A stretch of 64,000 bases of DNA from Kordia sp050633145 (GCF_050633145.1 NZ_JBOEFY010000026.1:154630-218629); one strand, 5' to 3'. Counted from the stretch's first letter, positions 26,380-34,602 are shown. Notes: generated by a model not told the origin, from the letters alone. Numbers and translations are program-made.

Positions 26380-26437
26380 TACTTAAATTTTAGAAAGAAA
26401 AATATCAGTATTTAGTTTTATCGAGAATGCTCCAAAC

Positions 26438-26473
26438 AAAAAGAGAATCCTTAGGGCAAAGGATTCTCTTTTT
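26438..26473 (+). terminator. Hairpin H1 (15-bp stem, AGGGCA loop)
   Basis: Left arm 26438-26452, loop 26453-26458, right arm 26459-26473 running into T-rich sequence. First unit of the repeat array, and a plausible terminator for the cytochrome-like gene. Confidence 0.85.
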
Positions 26474-26661
26474 ATATTTTATACAATTTATCAGATTGTC
26501 AATACCGTAATACTAAATATTATGATATAAATATAGTCGGATAAATATCAAAATAATTACAAAGTCGATCAATAAGTTTATTTCTGTAGATGAATAGTAT
26601 TTTTTATTCGATTACCAACCTGATTTTCAGTAAAACGAATAATTTAAAAAATGTCGTAAAT

Positions 26662-26697
26662 AAAAAAAGAATCCTTAGGGCAAAGGATTCTTTTTTT
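26662..26697 (+). terminator. Hairpin H2 (15-bp stem, AGGGCA loop)
   Basis: AAAAAAAGAATCCTT (26662-26676) with AAGGATTCTTTTTTT (26683-26697). The loop AGGGCA is identical to H1. A and T runs on both sides make it bidirectional. Confidence 0.85.
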
Positions 26698-26880
26698 ATT
26701 TTAAAACAATTTATCAGATTGTTAACACTTCAATACTTAATAATACTGACGCTAATATAGTTTAGTATTCATTTTGTCTTATATAAAGTCGATGAATACC
26801 TAATTATATGTAGATAAATGGTCGTAATATGTCGTTAAACTAACAATGAAGATAAAGAAAGTTAAAAATAGTCCAAAAAA

Positions 26881-26913
26881 AAAGAACTTTTAGGGGGCAC
26901 AAAAAAGTTCTTT
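26881..26913 (+). terminator. Hairpin H3 (11-bp stem, G-rich loop)
   Basis: AAAGAACTTTT (26881-26891) with AAAAGTTCTTT (26903-26913) and an 11-nt loop beginning AGGGGGCA. Confidence 0.75.
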
Positions 26914-27292
26914 ATATTTTACAATTTACCAGATTGTAATTATCGTAATACTAAATATTTAAGTCAAATATACAGGGAACGCATACATACACTTCCAAAA
27001 GTCGATCAGACATACTTATAGTGTAGACGAATGACATTATTATGACGATCAATGCTTTTTTCTCGCACTTCCAATCAGATAATCAGCAAGTTAAATATTT
27101 TCAAGCCATCTACGACATCATAATATGCATCCTAAGATTTATTTAATAATAAGTTATGTAGTCAAGAACGTTCTCCAAAATTATAAACTAAAATAAACGG
27201 ATTTCATAAATGCTTATAAAAATACTTGTCGCTTGTTTTAAAAGTCAAAAAAGAATATTCTGTAGCTTTAGATTGAATTGTTACCAAAAGCG

Positions 27293-27318
27293 AAAGGAGC
27301 ATTCCCCAACGCTCCTTT
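27293..27318. terminator. Hairpin H4
   Basis: AAAGGAGC (27293-27300) with GCTCCTTT (27311-27318); loop ATTCCCCAAC, which is G-rich when read on the minus strand. Confidence 0.6.
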
Positions 27319-27459
27319 CTATTTGTAGAATAATAAACCTCAATAAAATACTCATTGAAACTTGATTCTAATGTAGTAAAACTTGTCATACAAGCTCTAA
27401 ATTATTGTGTGAGCGTTAAAAAATAAATGTGAGCGTTAAGTTTTGAGTAGAAAAAACAA

Positions 27460-27487
27460 AAAAGGAGTGTCCCCCAACACTCCTTTT
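27460..27487. terminator. Hairpin H5
   Basis: AAAAGGAGTGT (27460-27470) with ACACTCCTTTT (27477-27487); loop CCCCCA. The stem and loop resemble H4 (CCCCAACRCTCC). Confidence 0.75.
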
Positions 27488-27859
27488 GCATAAGAAATAT
27501 ATTCTTCTAAGCGGACTTATAATTTTAAGTCTATAATTTTTTATTGAAGAATAAATAACCTAAAAAACCTACGGTAAACTTAGACAAAGTACTTGTATCA
27601 TAAAAGAAATTGTACCCGCAATTTATAAATTACGTGCATATAAAGAAATAACTAACCGCCTGACTTACAACAAATAAAAACTCGTATTTCACGGAATTGT
27701 AGTCTTAAAAATGAATTTTATAGAAACCTCTTTTTTTCTCAAATTATTAGTGAAATTGTATCAAAAATTTGAAATTTACATATTATAAGATGACTTTTGT
27801 GATGGCAGTTTTGAATCCTTTTAGTGAAAAATATAGTCTGTTTTTGTTAAAACTATACA

Positions 27860-29566
27860 TTATAAAAGTTCACTTTCTTCCAGTCCATCTTTGATTGCAT
27901 TTCGAACAATCCGATACGTTTTTCGTTGTCCCAATACTCGAAAAGCAAAGCTATAAAAACCACTTTTAGTGAGCGATTTTACGATGGCACGAATTCTCTT
28001 TTTAATAGGTTTTTTATATGCCTTATCAAAAGCTTCCATATTGAATTTTGGATATGATGGATATGCTAAATTTGCATCTTCACCATAGTTTTTTGTATCA
28101 TATTCTTTATTGATGATATGCAATGCACGCATGTCTGGAATAATTGGAAAGTAAGTAGGCACTTTATTTAAATCGTCTTTATCACTATATGAAAAACGAT
28201 TTTTAGCGGCTGCCGTAACTTGTGAGCCAAATCGTTTGACAATATTTTTATTTTCTACCGCGAAATAATAACGTAAAAACGATTGACAATTTTTTCTTCC
28301 TAAATGAAAATCATGTTCACGGAACGATTCATCCAAAAAACCTCCAAAACCACTTAAAGGCGCAGAAGCCAAATCTTTTTTAGCACGAATCCATCCGTTT
28401 GTTGTTTCGCGCTTACGTTTTGGTTCTACCAAAAATTTGGTTCGATTGCTTAATGATAATGCTTCCAAAATTCCATCTTGATTAAACATTACTTGATTTC
28501 GCAAAGCTTTAAACATTCCTTTGGCTATAGAAATGATATCGCGTTTGCTATCATACGGATCTAAATCATGATCTTGATTTGGAAAAGGGTCTACCATTAT
28601 AATGGCATAATTATCGTCTTCGCGAATTGTTTTATTTTTTTCAATGAGCACTTTCATACAAATTCCAAAAGGTTCATTGTTTATCAATCCACCATCAACC
28701 GAATTAAATTTGTATTCATCATCCGTCTTCAAATCGACACGAATACCTTCACTCCTATCAAATAAATATTTAGGATATCGCGCTACATATTCATGCGCAA
28801 TTGTTATTTCTCTTGATTTCAATCCAATAGGAAAAGCAGAAGTACTTAACGTAGCATTTTTCAAATAATTTACGTGCGCTGAATCTTTTAAATCTAACAC
28901 AAAATATAAAGAATCATCATCTTTTGGAATACCTGCATTATGCTCTTCATTTGCGATTTTATAACGAAAAAATCCTCCATGATTGGTAATAACGCTTTCG
29001 CTGTCTTTAAAATCAATATTAAAATTCAATCCACGCAAATTGGTGGTTGTTAAAACCAAATCTAAACTTTTAGAAACATATTTAGGAAACGCAACATGAT
29101 CGTTTGTTTTTAGTGCGTTATCTGCAATTGTATCTATTGGTGCTGTATTTAGCAACGATTCAGGATATTCACCTGCTTTCAAATCATCTACATTCAACAA
29201 CTTCATTAAAGAGGTTTCTGTATCTGTATCTGCCATTTTTACCCAAGACTTATAAAACACATTATTTTCACCTTTTGGATTGTCTTTGTTTACAAACCGA
29301 TGATCTTTATCAAGCAAACTCAATACTGTTAAAGTTCCTGTAATTCCTCCAGCCGAAGCGCCACTTAACACTTCCAATTCTACATCATGCATCGGAATAG
29401 AATCATCATATTCAGGGTGATTTTTACCTAAAGTTTTATTGCGCTCTTTGGTTTTTTCCCATAAGTGCAATGATTCTAACAAGTAATCAATAACGCCAGC
29501 AGTGTAGGCTCCCGCAGAAACAGCGCCAGCCATTGTAATACATATTTTAAACTTTTTTGTAGGCAT
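27860..29566 (-). CDS. Patatin-like phospholipase
   Basis: 568 aa, cytoplasmic or peripheral. The N-terminal GAVSAGAYTAGV is the glycine-rich oxyanion motif; the nucleophile is Ser71 in LSGASAGGITG (GxSxG); the catalytic Asp is in SVDGGLINNEPFG (about residue 290). These form the Ser-Asp dyad of patatin lipases. The extra C-terminal ~220 residues carry basic and aromatic segments without a named domain. It probably hydrolyses phospholipids or other acyl esters. Monocistronic, divergent from the MBL-rhodanese gene. Confidence 0.88.
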   Translation of the reverse strand: MPTKKFKICITMAGAVSAGAYTAGVIDYLLESLHLWEKTKERNKTLGKNHPEYDDSIPMHDVELEVLSGASAGGITGTLTVLSLLDKDHRFVNKDNPKGENNVFYKSWVKMADTDTETSLMKLLNVDDLKAGEYPESLLNTAPIDTIADNALKTNDHVAFPKYVSKSLDLVLTTTNLRGLNFNIDFKDSESVITNHGGFFRYKIANEEHNAGIPKDDDSLYFVLDLKDSAHVNYLKNATLSTSAFPIGLKSREITIAHEYVARYPKYLFDRSEGIRVDLKTDDEYKFNSVDGGLINNEPFGICMKVLIEKNKTIREDDNYAIIMVDPFPNQDHDLDPYDSKRDIISIAKGMFKALRNQVMFNQDGILEALSLSNRTKFLVEPKRKRETTNGWIRAKKDLASAPLSGFGGFLDESFREHDFHLGRKNCQSFLRYYFAVENKNIVKRFGSQVTAAAKNRFSYSDKDDLNKVPTYFPIIPDMRALHIINKEYDTKNYGEDANLAYPSYPKFNMEAFDKAYKKPIKKRIRAIVKSLTKSGFYSFAFRVLGQRKTYRIVRNAIKDGLEESELL

Positions 29567-29696
29567 ATTTCAAAGTAATTTCTGGATAAATATAGCGTTT
29601 TAGCACTCTTTTTATTGTAATACAAATAGCAATCTGTATATAATTTTTAACAAATAAATACAACACGTACAAAACATTTACAATCATAATGTTTGT

Positions 29697-29704
29697 TATA
29701 TTTG
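29697..29704 (+). promoter_or_regulatory. -7 promoter element of the MBL-rhodanese gene
   Basis: TATATTTG, a perfect match to the Bacteroidota -7 consensus TAnnTTTG, 20 nt before the ATG at 29725. The -33 region is A/T-rich without a clear TTG. It lies downstream of the ATG at 29689, which argues against that codon as the start. Confidence 0.65.
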
Positions 29705-29724
29705 TACATCGTAAAATCATAAGA

Positions 29725-31131
29725 ATGAAGATTGAACAAATATATACAGGCTGTTTAGCACAAGGTGCATATTACATAGAGTCTAATGGTGAAGCTGCAA
29801 TAATTGATCCATTACGAGAAACAAAAACATATATTGAGAAAGCAAAGGCTAATGATGTGAAAATCAAGTATGTTTTTGAAACACATTTTCATGCAGACTT
29901 TGTGTCAGGTCATTTAGATTTGGCAAAAGCAACTGGTGCAACTATAGTTTTTGGTCCAAATGCAACAACCGATTATGATATGCATAGTGCAAAAGACAAT
30001 GAAGTATTTTCTATTGGAAATATCAAAATAAAAGTATTGCACACACCTGGTCATACGCTGGAATCTTCTACGTATTTATTGATTGATGAAAACGGAAAAG
30101 AACATGCTATTTTTTCTGGCGATACGCTATTTTTAGGTGATGTTGGACGACCAGATTTAGCAATTAAGTCCGATTTAACAAAAGAAGATTTAGCAGGTAT
30201 GTTGTATGATTCGCTTCGTACAAAAATTATGCCTTTGGCAGATGATATCATTGTATATCCAGCACATGGTGCAGGTTCTGCTTGTGGAAAGAATTTAAGT
30301 AAAGAAACTGTTGGACTTTTAGGCGAGCAAAAGCAAACCAATTATGCGTTGCGCGCAAATATGACAAAAGAAGAGTTTATCAAAGAAGTTTTAGATGGTA
30401 TTGCGCCACCACCTCAATATTTTGCTAAAAACGCACTTTTAAATAAAGTTGGATATGCGGCTTTTGAAACTGTTTTGGAAAAAGGAAATATTGCCTTAAC
30501 TCCAGAAAGGTTTGAAACACTCGTTAATGAAGAAAATGCATTGATGTTAGATGTACGTAACCGAAAAGACTTTTTGGGAGAACATATTCCAAATAGTATT
30601 TTTATTGGACTTGACGGTAGTTTTGCTCCTTGGGTTGGTGCATTGATCAAAGATTTACAACAACCCATTGTACTAATAGTTCCTGAAGGAAAATCTGCAG
30701 AAGCTATTACACGACTTTCAAGAGTTGGTTACGACAATACATTAGGGTTTTTAGAAGGTGGAATGAAAGCATGGAAAGCTGCCGGAAAAGAAACGGCTCG
30801 CATTAATTCTATCTCAGCAGAAGAGTTTTCAAATCGTATAAAGAAAAACAAGCTGAATGTACTTGATGTTCGTAAAGATGGCGAATACAAGGCAAAACAT
30901 ATTGAAGATGCACAACACTTTGCGCTAGATTATATTGATAAAAACATGAACGAGATTGACGCAAATAAAGCATATCATATTCATTGTGCTGGCGGATATC
31001 GTTCTGTTATTGCTGCTTCTATATTGAAAGCACGTGGTTTTCATAAAGTAACTGATGTTGCTGGCGGATTTGCAGCTATTAAAACAACAGATATTCCGTT
31101 AACAGAGTTTGTATGTCCTTCTACACTTTAA
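29725..31131 (+). CDS. MBL-fold persulfide dioxygenase-like protein with two rhodanese domains
   Basis: 468 aa from the ATG at 29725. The ATG at 29689 is rejected because a promoter lies after it and MKIEQIYTGCLAQGAYYIES is the family N-terminus. A metallo-beta-lactamase domain with THFHADFVSGH (His54, His56, Asp58) and HTPGHTLES, SGDTLFLGDVGRPDL and YPAHGAGS is of the ETHE1/glyoxalase-II-like type that oxidises glutathione persulfide. Two rhodanese domains follow. The first lacks the catalytic cysteine (IVLIVPEGKSAEAI), so it is inactive; the second keeps it (HIHCAGGYRSV). The protein probably handles sulfane sulfur. Confidence 0.9.
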   Translation: MKIEQIYTGCLAQGAYYIESNGEAAIIDPLRETKTYIEKAKANDVKIKYVFETHFHADFVSGHLDLAKATGATIVFGPNATTDYDMHSAKDNEVFSIGNIKIKVLHTPGHTLESSTYLLIDENGKEHAIFSGDTLFLGDVGRPDLAIKSDLTKEDLAGMLYDSLRTKIMPLADDIIVYPAHGAGSACGKNLSKETVGLLGEQKQTNYALRANMTKEEFIKEVLDGIAPPPQYFAKNALLNKVGYAAFETVLEKGNIALTPERFETLVNEENALMLDVRNRKDFLGEHIPNSIFIGLDGSFAPWVGALIKDLQQPIVLIVPEGKSAEAITRLSRVGYDNTLGFLEGGMKAWKAAGKETARINSISAEEFSNRIKKNKLNVLDVRKDGEYKAKHIEDAQHFALDYIDKNMNEIDANKAYHIHCAGGYRSVIAASILKARGFHKVTDVAGGFAAIKTTDIPLTEFVCPSTL

Positions 31132-31219
31132 CCTAAAGAATTACTACGTTTTGTAATTTTAAAACACATATACTTTAGTAATAGTATAAAGTAATATGTA
31201 GTTTTTAAAGCAAAAACAG

Positions 31220-31233
31220 ACAGACTTGTCTGT
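31220..31233 (+). promoter_or_regulatory. Palindromic operator in front of the TetR gene
   Basis: ACAGAC-TT-GTCTGT, a perfect 6-bp inverted repeat, with an identical 14-mer at 31846-31859. It contains the TTG of the -33 element, so a bound repressor would block the promoter. Confidence 0.8.
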
Positions 31234-31256
31234 TTTTAATTTTTTGTATATATTTG
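31226..31256 (+). promoter_or_regulatory. Promoter of the TetR gene
   Basis: TTG (31226-31228), 20 nt, then TATATTTG (31249-31256): a textbook Bacteroidota promoter. Transcription should begin close to 31260, at or next to the GTG start codon, which implies a leaderless mRNA. Confidence 0.75.
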
Positions 31257-31260
31257 CCCT

Positions 31261-31824
31261 GTGAAACATTCAGAAGTAAAAAATAGAATCATTGAAACTG
31301 CTTCATTCTTATTTTATAAGAACGGATATAACTCTACTGGAATAAACGAAATTATTTCAGAAGCCGGAATAGCCAAAGCAACACTTTACAATCATTTTAA
31401 GTCTAAAGAAGATATTTGTCTTGCATACCTTCGATTCAAGAATACAACCTTTATTAAGGATATTGAAGCATTTACGACTTCTAAACCAAAAGGAGAAACG
31501 CAGATACTTGCAGTTTTTGACTTTCTTGAATTATTTTTTCAGGATAAAGATTTTAATGGTTGTTGGTGTATTAAAACAGTTTCTGAAATTCCAATTGATA
31601 ATCAAAGAATTAGAGATGAGATACAAACTCAAAAGAATAATTTCATTCAATTGATAGCAACACTCGTTACAAATAATTTAGACATTCTTGAAGAAGCAAG
31701 AATCAAATCAATTTCTAGACAAATATATTTACTTTATGAAAGTGCCGTTGGCGAAAGTCATTTGCATCAACTAAATTGGCCTATTAAAGAAGCTAAAAAT
31801 TTATGTTCACAAATCATATTGTAA
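31261..31824 (+). CDS. TetR-family transcriptional repressor
   Basis: 187 aa. An N-terminal TetR helix-turn-helix (RIIETASFLFYKNGYNSTGINEIISEAGIAKATLYNHFKSKEDICLAYLR) is followed by a helical ligand-binding domain with TetR_C-like WCIKTVSEIP. The start is GTG at 31261; no ATG lies nearby and the TetR core begins only ten residues later. It should autoregulate and repress the SDR/AhpD/amine-oxidase genes downstream, since the identical palindrome stands before both. Inducer unknown. Confidence 0.88.
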   Translation: MKHSEVKNRIIETASFLFYKNGYNSTGINEIISEAGIAKATLYNHFKSKEDICLAYLRFKNTTFIKDIEAFTTSKPKGETQILAVFDFLELFFQDKDFNGCWCIKTVSEIPIDNQRIRDEIQTQKNNFIQLIATLVTNNLDILEEARIKSISRQIYLLYESAVGESHLHQLNWPIKEAKNLCSQIIL

Positions 31825-31845
31825 AAAAAATTTACATAATTAAAG

Positions 31846-31859
31846 ACAGACTTGTCTGT
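31846..31859 (+). promoter_or_regulatory. Second copy of the TetR operator, in front of the SDR gene
   Basis: Same 14-mer ACAGACTTGTCTGT as at 31220-31233, here 31 nt before the SDR start codon. No perfect -7 box follows it, so this promoter is less clear. Confidence 0.75.
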
Positions 31860-31889
31860 TCATTTATAAATTAAACAAAAACAAATAAA

Positions 31890-32651
31890 ATGAAAGAAGT
31901 AGGAAAAAAAGTAGCCTTAGTAATTGGAGGATCAAGTGGAATTGGAAGAGCAACTGCACAAAATTTATTAAACGAAGGTGTTGAGGTACACGCAGTTGGA
32001 ACAAACGCTACAAAATTAGAGGCATTTAAAAATGATGCTTCTGGAAATTTACACACACATCAAGTAGATATTACGAACGCTGCACAAGTTGACGCATTGA
32101 ATGAAAAAATTAACGGATTAGACAATTTGGATTATCTAGTAAATGCTTCTGGTATTTTTGGTCCTAAACCTTTTTTAGACCATACGGTTTCTGATTATGA
32201 TTCGTATCAAGATTTAAATAGAGGTTTTTTCTTTATAACACAAGCAGCAGCTAAAAAAATGAGTACAACACAAGGTGGAGCTATTGTAAACGTAGGTTCT
32301 ATGTGGGCAAAACAAGCTGTAAAAGCGACGCCTTCTTCAGCGTATTCAATGCAAAAAGCAGGTTTACATTCATTAACGCAACATTTAGCAATGGAGTTGG
32401 CAGATCATAAGATTCGTGTGAATGCCGTTTCGCCTGCAGTTGTTGAAACGCCTGTATATGAAAGTGTTTTTGGAGGAAAACAAGAAGCGCACAACGCATT
32501 ACAAAACTTCCATGGTTTTCACCCAATTGGACGTAATGGAAAAGCACAAGATGTAGCTGATACTATTTCGTATTTATTGTCTGATAAAGCTTCTTGGGTT
32601 ACAGGCGCTATTTGGGATACTGATGGCGGTGTAATGTCTGGAAGAAATTAA
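31890..32651 (+). CDS. Short-chain dehydrogenase/reductase
   Basis: 253-aa SDR. The cofactor loop GGSSGIGRA (residues 12-20) and the active-site SAYSMQKAGLH (YxxxK) with an upstream Ser in VNVGSMWA are all present. LVNASGIFGP is the NNAG-like motif with Ser for Gly. NAD(P)-dependent oxidoreductase, substrate unknown. First structural gene of the TetR-controlled set, with a weak stem-loop before the next gene that may reduce read-through. Cytoplasmic. Confidence 0.9.
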   Translation: MKEVGKKVALVIGGSSGIGRATAQNLLNEGVEVHAVGTNATKLEAFKNDASGNLHTHQVDITNAAQVDALNEKINGLDNLDYLVNASGIFGPKPFLDHTVSDYDSYQDLNRGFFFITQAAAKKMSTTQGGAIVNVGSMWAKQAVKATPSSAYSMQKAGLHSLTQHLAMELADHKIRVNAVSPAVVETPVYESVFGGKQEAHNALQNFHGFHPIGRNGKAQDVADTISYLLSDKASWVTGAIWDTDGGVMSGRN

Positions 32652-32673
32652 AAATTAGATATCAACTATTTAT

Positions 32674-32702
32674 AAGGCAAGGTTTCTTGACTTTGCCTTT
32701 TT
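32674..32702 (+). terminator. Weak intra-cluster terminator
   Basis: AAGGCAA (32674-32680) with TTGCCTT (32693-32699), 12-nt loop, followed by T residues. It lies between the SDR and AhpD-like genes and may attenuate downstream expression. Confidence 0.55.
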
Positions 32703-32723
32703 AATCCTTTAAAAGAAGAATTT

Positions 32724-33029
32724 ATGTACGATATGAAAAATTTAAAGCAGTTAGGCACTTTAGGAAAAAATGCGCCTGCTGCTATGAAGGCTTTTCAAAC
32801 TTTAGATCAAGCAGCTCTTGGTGATGGAGTAATTCCTAAAAAATATAAAGAATTAATGGCAATTGCCGTAGCTTTGACCACACAATGTCCATATTGCTTA
32901 GAGATTCATAAAAAACATGCAATAGAAGCTGGTGCAACACAGGAAGAACTTGCAGAAGTCACCTTTATTTCTGCAGCTTTACGAGCTGGCGCAGCCGTAG
33001 TACACGGAACACATTTAATGGAACACTAA
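32724..33029 (+). CDS. Carboxymuconolactone decarboxylase/AhpD-like protein
   Basis: 101 aa, all-helical. The redox motif CPYC with a following His (TTQCPYCLEIHKKHA, about residues 53-67) is characteristic of AhpD-like alkylhydroperoxidases in this superfamily. It probably reduces peroxides or protects against reactive by-products of the neighbouring oxidoreductases (inference). The stop overlaps the next start (TAATG at 33027-33031), so the two are translationally coupled. The start could also be the ATG three codons later. Confidence 0.88.
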   Translation: MYDMKNLKQLGTLGKNAPAAMKAFQTLDQAALGDGVIPKKYKELMAIAVALTTQCPYCLEIHKKHAIEAGATQEELAEVTFISAALRAGAAVVHGTHLMEH

Positions 33030-34078
33030 TGACACAAAAGAAAGCTACTTATATTATTATTGGCGCAGGTTTATCTGGTTTAACAACCGCTTATAAATTG
33101 CACCAAAAAGGAGAAACAGATGTATTAATTTTAGAAGCAAGAGATCGTATTGGTGGTCGTATTTTAACGCAAGATCAGGTTGATTTTGGAGCGACTTGGT
33201 TTCAACAGCATCATGAAAATTTGTATGCTCTTTTGGAAGAAGTGGCTACCGATAAGTTTCATCAGTTTAGTGATGGGAAGAGTGTTTTGGTTTATAACTC
33301 AATGGCACCTGCGCATTATTTTGAAAATGATCCTAGTTATCCATCAGCATTTCGAATTGCTGGTGGATCTTCTGCTCTTATGGAAAAAATGGCATCTTTT
33401 TTTCCTGAAAAAATTCACACCAATACTATCGTTTCTAGTATTGAAGAAGTAGAAAATCAACTAGAAATCTCTACAAATAATGGCACTTATCACGCAGATA
33501 AAGTAATTGTAACTATTCCGCCAAGGATAGCTACACACATCAAATTTTTACCCGAATTACCTGAAGGTTTAGTCCATGATATGAATATGACGCATACGTG
33601 GATGAGCAATGCAATAAAAGTTGGTCTAACCTTTAAAACTCCTTTTTGGAAAGCAAAAGGGTTGTCTGGAACTGTTATTGGTCAGATTGGTTGCGTGACC
33701 GAATTGTACGATCATTGTTGTATTGAAGAGAAGTCTTTTGCGTTAATGGGATTTGTAAACGAAGCTTTGCGCGATGTATCTGCCGAGGAACGAAAAGCCA
33801 AAATTTTAGCCTATTTGCAAAAATATTTAGGTGATGAGGTTTTAGATTTTATCACGTATGAAGAGAAAGATTGGTCTCAAGATTGTTTTACGGCTTCAAG
33901 CGATATTAAGTCTATTTATATGAGTCCGCGTTATGGGAATCCGAAGTTTCAGGAATATTATGCCAACGGAAAATTACTGTTTTCTGGAGCAGAAACCTCG
34001 CCTATTCACGGTGGTTATATGGATGGAGCTGTGTTTAGTGGTTTGAAAGCTGCGGAGAAAATTACGTCTACACTATAA
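33029..34078 (+). CDS. Flavin-dependent amine oxidase family protein
   Basis: 349 aa. The N-terminal FAD dinucleotide-binding motif IIGAGLSGLTTAYKL is followed by ILEARDRIGGRI, the conserved GG doublet of the monoamine-oxidase superfamily. The C-terminal LLFSGAETSPIHGGYMDGAVFSGLKAAE is the second FAD contact. It is shorter than eukaryotic MAO but normal for bacterial members. It would oxidise an amine or another small substrate and release peroxide. Coupled to the AhpD-like gene by a TAATG overlap, which suggests that protein deals with the peroxide (inference). Confidence 0.9.
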   Translation: MTQKKATYIIIGAGLSGLTTAYKLHQKGETDVLILEARDRIGGRILTQDQVDFGATWFQQHHENLYALLEEVATDKFHQFSDGKSVLVYNSMAPAHYFENDPSYPSAFRIAGGSSALMEKMASFFPEKIHTNTIVSSIEEVENQLEISTNNGTYHADKVIVTIPPRIATHIKFLPELPEGLVHDMNMTHTWMSNAIKVGLTFKTPFWKAKGLSGTVIGQIGCVTELYDHCCIEEKSFALMGFVNEALRDVSAEERKAKILAYLQKYLGDEVLDFITYEEKDWSQDCFTASSDIKSIYMSPRYGNPKFQEYYANGKLLFSGAETSPIHGGYMDGAVFSGLKAAEKITSTL

Positions 34079-34222
34079 TTTTAAAAACGTACTGTATTTT
34101 ATATTGGTTTTGAAATTCATGTCTGTTGTGAGTTTATCTTAGTAAAATACTACAAAATGTACGATACCATGAAGCTTTTTAAAAACTATATTTAGCGCTA
34201 TCAACCTAATAATACGTGTATT

Positions 34223-34435
34223 ATGAAAAAACAAAATTTAAAAAGTTTAAAGCTAAGTAAGAAGTCAATTTCTAAACTTACTTCTTTAAAAGGAGGTTCT
34301 GTACCTGCTGAAACATGTGAATCTCCTTGTCAAGGAGGAACAGATTGTTGTAATGGTAGTCAAGGAGTTTGTTATGATCCAGAATCTGTGAGCTGGGTGT
34401 ATCGAATTTGTATATGTCCAATAACTGAATCGTAA
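34223..34435 (+). CDS. Cysteine-rich peptide with double-glycine leader (RiPP/bacteriocin-like precursor)
   Basis: 70 aa. The leader MKKQNLKSLKLSKKSISKLT ends in SLKGG, with Gly-Gly at residues 24-25, typical of flavobacterial class I lanthipeptide-type and double-glycine peptides. The core (SVPAETCESPCQGGTDCC...) has seven cysteines and several Ser/Thr. Cleavage after the GG would release a 45-residue peptide. No LanB/LanC-like, radical-SAM or C39 gene is adjacent, so it is an orphan precursor. Whether the Cys form disulfides or lanthionines cannot be told. Followed by the minus-strand gene at 34603. Confidence 0.75.
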   Translation: MKKQNLKSLKLSKKSISKLTSLKGGSVPAETCESPCQGGTDCCNGSQGVCYDPESVSWVYRICICPITES

Positions 34436-34602
34436 TTGAATTCGAAAATCACATCACTTCCTACACGAGGACTTCCTTTATCAAACTTTTCTTTTATAGG
34501 TTCAGTATCATCTTGTCCTTCTTTTAGTTGTTGTGCTTTTGTTTTTGATATCGCAAAAAAGATAAACTGATTACAATCTCAAAAGGTGTATTTTCTATGT
34601 TG

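Larger units (their letters stand above)
26438..27060. repeat. Three imperfect ~220-bp tandem repeats, each starting with a hairpin
   Basis: Units begin at about 26438, 26662 and 26881. Each has in order: a long stem-loop with a G-rich loop (AGGGCA, AGGGCA, AGGGGGCA...) and T-run; ACAATTTAYCAGATTGT (26483-26499, 26706-26722, 26921-26937; spacing 223 and 215 bp); an AATACTWAATA-type block; AAGTCGATSA; and TGTAGAYRAATG. No ORF is conserved between units. They look like tandem copies of a small-RNA cassette or regulatory element. Confidence 0.65.
26380..27859. other. 1.5-kb gene-poor region between the cytochrome-like gene and the patatin gene
   Basis: No protein gene I can support. It holds the three tandem repeats, hairpins H1-H5 and AT-rich filler. 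A 61-codon minus-strand frame at 27204-27389 runs straight through hairpin H4 and has no family resemblance. Confidence 0.6.

Noticed and set aside
26438..27060. Possible CRISPR array
   Set aside because: The repeated units are ~220 bp with diverged spacers and long hairpins, not 24-40-bp direct repeats; no cas genes nearby.
27204..27389. 61-codon minus-strand frame in the gene-poor region
   Set aside because: Runs through hairpin H4, shows no family resemblance and has no promoter or ribosome-binding site.
34223..34435. Complete lanthipeptide biosynthetic cluster
   Set aside because: No LanB, LanC, LanM, radical-SAM or C39 gene lies within the window near any of the three peptides.
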